Notes under the pieces: model-generated
The model's input: only the letters and a program-made list of their open reading frames with translations
What the model was told of the DNA's origin: nothing
Databases searched by the model: none
NCBI GenBank assembly: GCA_004172935.1
Contig: SDZD01000009.1
Coordinates: 1 to 64,000 of the forward strand
Direction: 5' to 3'
DNA: 64,000 nt
From: a bacterium
Lineage (GTDB): Bacteria > Armatimonadota > Abditibacteriia > Abditibacteriales > Abditibacteriaceae
Shown here: piece after piece, positions 61,144 to 64,000 of the stretch
Layout of the letters: each line of letters opens with the position of its first letter
Position numbering within the stretch: position 1 is the first letter of the stretch
Position numbers and translations under genes: made by a program

Positions 61144-61893
61144 GTGCGCGCTCGGTTATCCCTGCGTGTCCGCTACGACGCGCCTGCACTCCAGTGCAGG
61201 CGCGTTTTGCGCATATTACCCCTGCCCTCTCTCGCCATAGAGTCGCAAAACCTGTCCATTTCTCCGCTTCCGACCTCTCATGACGAACACCTCGACCGTT
61301 TCGGAAACCGCGTCTTACAACTACGCCACGCCCGCATCGAAAGCGAATTTTCACTCGCACTCGATATTCAGGCTCCTGCCAATACTACTCTTCCGCCTCT
61401 GCAACGCTCTGGATTAGCCGACTGGAAACTGCCGTCGCGCGCCGTCACCTTCCCTCCTGAATTTATCCCGATTGCCCGTGAATTTCGCGCGCTACCTCTC
61501 ACCAAACGCGCTGAAAAACTAAATACCTACGTCTTCGATTCCCTCCAATACATTTCGCAAACAACGCCACGCCCCCTCAATGCCACGGACATTTGGACAC
61601 AAAAGCGCGGCACCTGCGCCGATTTCGCTCACGTGCTGTTGGCGCTAGGCCGCATGTCGGGACTTCCTGCCCGCTATGTCGCCGGATTTGGCCCTGCCCC
61701 CGGTGCTCTGCACGCCTGGGTCGAATTTGGAATCGAAGGCCACTGGCATGGCTTCGACCCCACCCACGGTAGGCGTGCCGAAGGCTTATATCTCCCCGTT
61801 GCCACAGGCCGCGACTTCTATGACTGTGCCCCTCACCAAGGCTCATTTCGAGGTGGCAGCGCCCATCTCACTCTCCACTGCGAACTGAAATAG
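61144..61893 (+). CDS. Transglutaminase-like protein with N-terminal beta domain
   Basis: GTG start 61144, three bases after the response regulator. The N-terminal ~95 residues (RLSLRVRYDAPALQCRRVLRILP) resemble the bacterial transglutaminase-like N-terminal domain, which precedes the papain-like core in many cytosolic proteins. Core motifs: Cys in KRGTCADFAHVLLAL, His in LHAWVEF, Asp in GFDPTHGR, so the Cys-His-Asp triad is complete. At 249 aa with no signal peptide it is cytoplasmic. Its substrate (peptidase or amidase type) is unknown. Confidence 0.9.
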   Translation: MRARLSLRVRYDAPALQCRRVLRILPLPSLAIESQNLSISPLPTSHDEHLDRFGNRVLQLRHARIESEFSLALDIQAPANTTLPPLQRSGLADWKLPSRAVTFPPEFIPIAREFRALPLTKRAEKLNTYVFDSLQYISQTTPRPLNATDIWTQKRGTCADFAHVLLALGRMSGLPARYVAGFGPAPGALHAWVEFGIEGHWHGFDPTHGRRAEGLYLPVATGRDFYDCAPHQGSFRGGSAHLTLHCELK

Positions 61894-61915
61894 ACCGAAT
61901 AAAAAACATAACGTT

Positions 61916-63628
61916 ATGGCCTATACTCCGCGCATGTTCTCTCGGCGAGACTTTCTCAAGGCAACAGGCCAAACCTGCGTTGCCCTCGGCTGCGCCCCAC
62001 TAATGACCGACTTGCTAACTCCTGCTTTTGCTGCCCCCTCTGGGAAAGATGCGCTCCGCTGTATCAACGTCATCAACTTCATCCGCGAAATCGAACCCCG
62101 CTTCAAGATGGACATGATGCTCCCTGTGCAGAAGCAAATGGAATTGCTGCTGGAACATAAGCTCCCCGCCACATGGCTATTGCAGTTCGACGCGCTGGTT
62201 TCTGGCCCCTTCGTCGAATTTCTCAAAACCCACATGGCCCCCAACCACGAAGTCGGTTTCTGGTTCGAGATGAACGAGAAGCACTGCAAAACCGCAGAAG
62301 TAGAGTGGCGAGGTCGTCCCGGCTACGAATGGGATCACATCCCCCACGTCGCATTCACCATCGGCTATACCGAGGCCGAACGAATCAAGTTAGCCGATAC
62401 CGCCATGCGCGAATTCAAACGGGTATGGGGCCGCTATCCAAGTTCGGTGGCCAGTTGGAACCTCGATTCCTTCACTATGGCTCACCTCACCGAGCATTAC
62501 GGCATCGACGCCTATGCCGTATGCCGCGACCAAATCGCCACCGATGGCTTCACCATCTGGGGCGCTCCCATCGCGGGCTACTACCCCAGCAAAGCCAATT
62601 GTTGGAGTCCCGCCCTTTCCAAAAGCAACCAAATCTCCACCCCAGTCTTTCGCATGTTAGGGCAAGACCCGGTCTATTACTATCAAAAAGAGTGGACGAT
62701 ACCAGGAGGCCGACGCCTCGGAGAACCCGATACGATGGAGCCAGTGTGGACATCGGGGCGCTCTCCCCACTTCATCGACGGCTTTCTGAATATGATCGCC
62801 GAAGCCCCCACACTGCGCTTCGCCTACGCCCAACTCGGACAGGAAAACACCTTCCCGTGGGACCAACAAAAGGACGGCTACCCCATCCAAATGAAAGCAC
62901 TCGCTGAGCTTCGCGATAAAGGCGAGGTTCATGTCGAGACGATGGGCGATTCGGGCCGCAGGTTCAAACGCGCCTTCACCACCACCCCCGCTCAGGCTCA
63001 GGTACAGCTAGAAGACCCCTTCGGCAACACCGACCCCGCCCAAAAATCCGTCTGGTATCAAAGCCGCTTCTACCGCGCCAATCTCCACATCAAGGGCGAT
63101 CTGCCGTTCCTGCGCGACCTGACCACATACAGCGACACCAACCCACAACCCTTTTTGAAACAGGCCACGCGCCTCCACGATGTCGAACAAAGAATGCCAG
63201 CCATCTTGGACGGCTACCATTGGAGCAAAAACCCCGGTTCCCGCACCGAAGAAGGAGCGGGCGGATATTTGACTGTGGCCGGAACTCGTCTGCGCCTTTC
63301 AGGAACACCTAAAATCACCGAATCAGGCTCTACTCTTACAGTAGAAATCCCAGTCGGCGGCGAAAAAGTGCTCTGCCTCCGCTTTGAGGAAAAAGAACTC
63401 TCCTGCTGGCTCACGCCCAAATCACCGGAGTTGCTCACCCTTTCCTTCGAATGGGATTCCACCAAGGCTCCACCAATAGAAGTTACACCTCAACAAGTCG
63501 CCTACAAAGCCCCTAACTTCGCCTACAAAGTCAGTATCGAAGACGCCACGGCAACCTCCACCCCCAACGGCTGGACTGCCACCGCCAAAAAACGCGAACT
63601 AACCCTCAATCTAGCCCAACCCAAATAA
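61916..63628 (+). CDS. Tat-exported protein with NodB-like/polysaccharide-active fold (tentative)
   Basis: 570 residues. The N-terminus has a twin-arginine signal (SRRDFLKATGQTCVALGC, ending AFAAPS), so it is folded in the cytoplasm and exported. A (beta/alpha)-barrel-like portion follows with LRCINVINFIREIEPRF near its start, EVGFWFEMNEKHCK in the middle, and DSFTMAHLTEHYGIDAYAV, which resembles the segment order of polysaccharide deacetylase or glycosidase barrels. The C-terminal ~180 residues are a beta-sandwich rich in Thr and Glu. I cannot assign the activity. It follows the transglutaminase by 22 bp. ATG 61916 (or 61934) starts it. Confidence 0.7.
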   Translation: MAYTPRMFSRRDFLKATGQTCVALGCAPLMTDLLTPAFAAPSGKDALRCINVINFIREIEPRFKMDMMLPVQKQMELLLEHKLPATWLLQFDALVSGPFVEFLKTHMAPNHEVGFWFEMNEKHCKTAEVEWRGRPGYEWDHIPHVAFTIGYTEAERIKLADTAMREFKRVWGRYPSSVASWNLDSFTMAHLTEHYGIDAYAVCRDQIATDGFTIWGAPIAGYYPSKANCWSPALSKSNQISTPVFRMLGQDPVYYYQKEWTIPGGRRLGEPDTMEPVWTSGRSPHFIDGFLNMIAEAPTLRFAYAQLGQENTFPWDQQKDGYPIQMKALAELRDKGEVHVETMGDSGRRFKRAFTTTPAQAQVQLEDPFGNTDPAQKSVWYQSRFYRANLHIKGDLPFLRDLTTYSDTNPQPFLKQATRLHDVEQRMPAILDGYHWSKNPGSRTEEGAGGYLTVAGTRLRLSGTPKITESGSTLTVEIPVGGEKVLCLRFEEKELSCWLTPKSPELLTLSFEWDSTKAPPIEVTPQQVAYKAPNFAYKVSIEDATATSTPNGWTATAKKRELTLNLAQPK

Positions 63629-63717
63629 TCAACATCTCTCCCCCCAAACTTTAGGGCTATGACCTGCCATGTCCGCGAGAGAGCGTGGCCAAAAGCCGGG
63701 GAGGGGCGCGAAACGGG

Positions 63718-63752
63718 AACTAAAAACTAATCACTAACGACTAAAAACTAAT
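63718..63752. repeat. ACTAAAAACTAA repeat near right end
   Basis: ACTAAAAACTAATCACTAACGACTAAAAACTAATCC repeats the 14-mer ACTAAAAACTAATC. It matches the type at 58394-58462 and spans the 3' end of the minus-strand dehydrogenase gene region. Confidence 0.5.
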
Positions 63753-64000
63753 CCCCCACATCCACAATCGCCTTCACACAAGTCGCCCGATTCTCTAACA
63801 CATATTCAAATGCCTCTGGCACTTGCTGAAGCGAAAACCGCTTCGAGATGAGCGGTTTCACGTCCACTTTCCCACTCGCTAAAAGCTGTACTCCGGTCGG
63901 AAAGGTGTTGTTGTAGCGAAAAATCGGGCGCAGCGTAATTTCGCGCACGATGAGGTCGTTCACGTTCACTTCAGCGCTATCCCCCGGCGGCATTCCGATC
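63748..64000 (-). CDS. Zinc-dependent medium-chain alcohol dehydrogenase, C-terminal part
   Basis: Partial gene cut by the right window edge; the frame is open through base 64000 (Ile-Gly-Met-Pro-Pro-Gly). The visible C-terminus, VNDLIVREITLRPIFRYNNTFPTGVQLLASGKVDVKPLI, and the SLQQVPEAFEY end match sorbitol or L-threonine-type MDR dehydrogenases, whose C-terminal domain closes over the NAD(P) site. Catalytic zinc ligands lie in the part outside the window. The specific substrate is unknown. Confidence 0.85.
   Translation of the reverse strand, partial: IGMPPGDSAEVNVNDLIVREITLRPIFRYNNTFPTGVQLLASGKVDVKPLISKRFSLQQVPEAFEYVLENRATCVKAIVDVGD

Overview
The window is about 64 kb of dense bacterial chromosome with moderately high GC. 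It has 46 protein genes I can support, short intergenic gaps, and strong hairpin terminators between convergent or tandem units. I see no rRNA, tRNA, prophage, insertion sequence or CRISPR array. The gene mix is a free-living heterotroph with MurJ flippases, a LytR-CpsA-Psr enzyme, an Lnt-like acyltransferase, Tat and lipoprotein exports, GH13/GH26 enzymes, glycogen synthase, a sulfatase, a stand-alone copper-amine-oxidase N-terminal-type domain and TgpA/DUF58 genes. This is compatible with an Armatimonadota/Abditibacteriota-like lineage. That placement is inference from content, not from a marker-gene phylogeny.

Layout. 1-8.5 kb: a 5'-truncated sulfatase, a divergent MurJ-type flippase, a secreted papain-like protease, an MFS transporter and a UbiD-family decarboxylase. 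8.6-12.5 kb: CsbD stress protein, a canonical MurJ, a PHP-family phosphatase, then an 846-bp non-coding zone full of short AATCAATCTTT repeats. 12.5-16.5 kb: a membrane-anchored low-complexity protein coupled to a PRC-barrel repeat protein, a DUF434 protein and a double BsuPI-domain protein. 16.5-21.1 kb: the most striking locus, a NACHT-type STAND ATPase whose C-terminus is 14 nearly identical 34-residue repeats, followed upstream by a PhyH-type dioxygenase. 21.2-26.2 kb: pyruvate carboxylase and malate:quinone oxidoreductase, both producing oxaloacetate. 26.2-31.7 kb: secreted WD40-like protein, ClpX, a membrane protein with a pseudopilin-like tail, and DAHP synthase. 31.9-40.5 kb: a 1145-residue GH13 protein, a small lipoprotein, GlgA, LCP protein, a sugar nucleotidyltransferase and a 56-residue acidic protein missing from the ORF track. 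40.5-45.3 kb: FHA-TM-trypsin fusion, an orphan DppB-type permease overlapping an Lnt-like gene, and a GT2 glycosyltransferase. 45.4-52.6 kb: tryptophan genes trpG, trpD, trpC and trpB, interrupted by a small membrane protein translationally coupled to both neighbours and by a GH26 gene, then hisS. 52.7-64 kb: BON lipoprotein, copper-amine-oxidase-type domain protein, TgpA-like transglutaminase with DUF58 partner, SmpB, a HEAT-repeat protein, an orphan OmpR-type regulator, a second transglutaminase, a Tat-exported protein and the C-terminal end of a zinc alcohol dehydrogenase.

Functional themes. Aromatic amino acid synthesis (DAHP synthase plus trp genes), alpha-glucan metabolism (GH13, GlgA), envelope building (two MurJ, LCP, Lnt-like, GT2), oxaloacetate supply (Pyc, Mqo) and protein quality control (ClpX, SmpB) are all present. 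The best candidate for an unusual system is the NACHT protein: its repeat array is itself built from a duplicated seven-unit block. This suggests a receptor surface that changes by in-frame recombination. Secondary candidates are a dispersed CACAGAG-type inverted repeat, the AATCAATCTTT operator-like cluster, and the membrane gene locked inside the trp operon.
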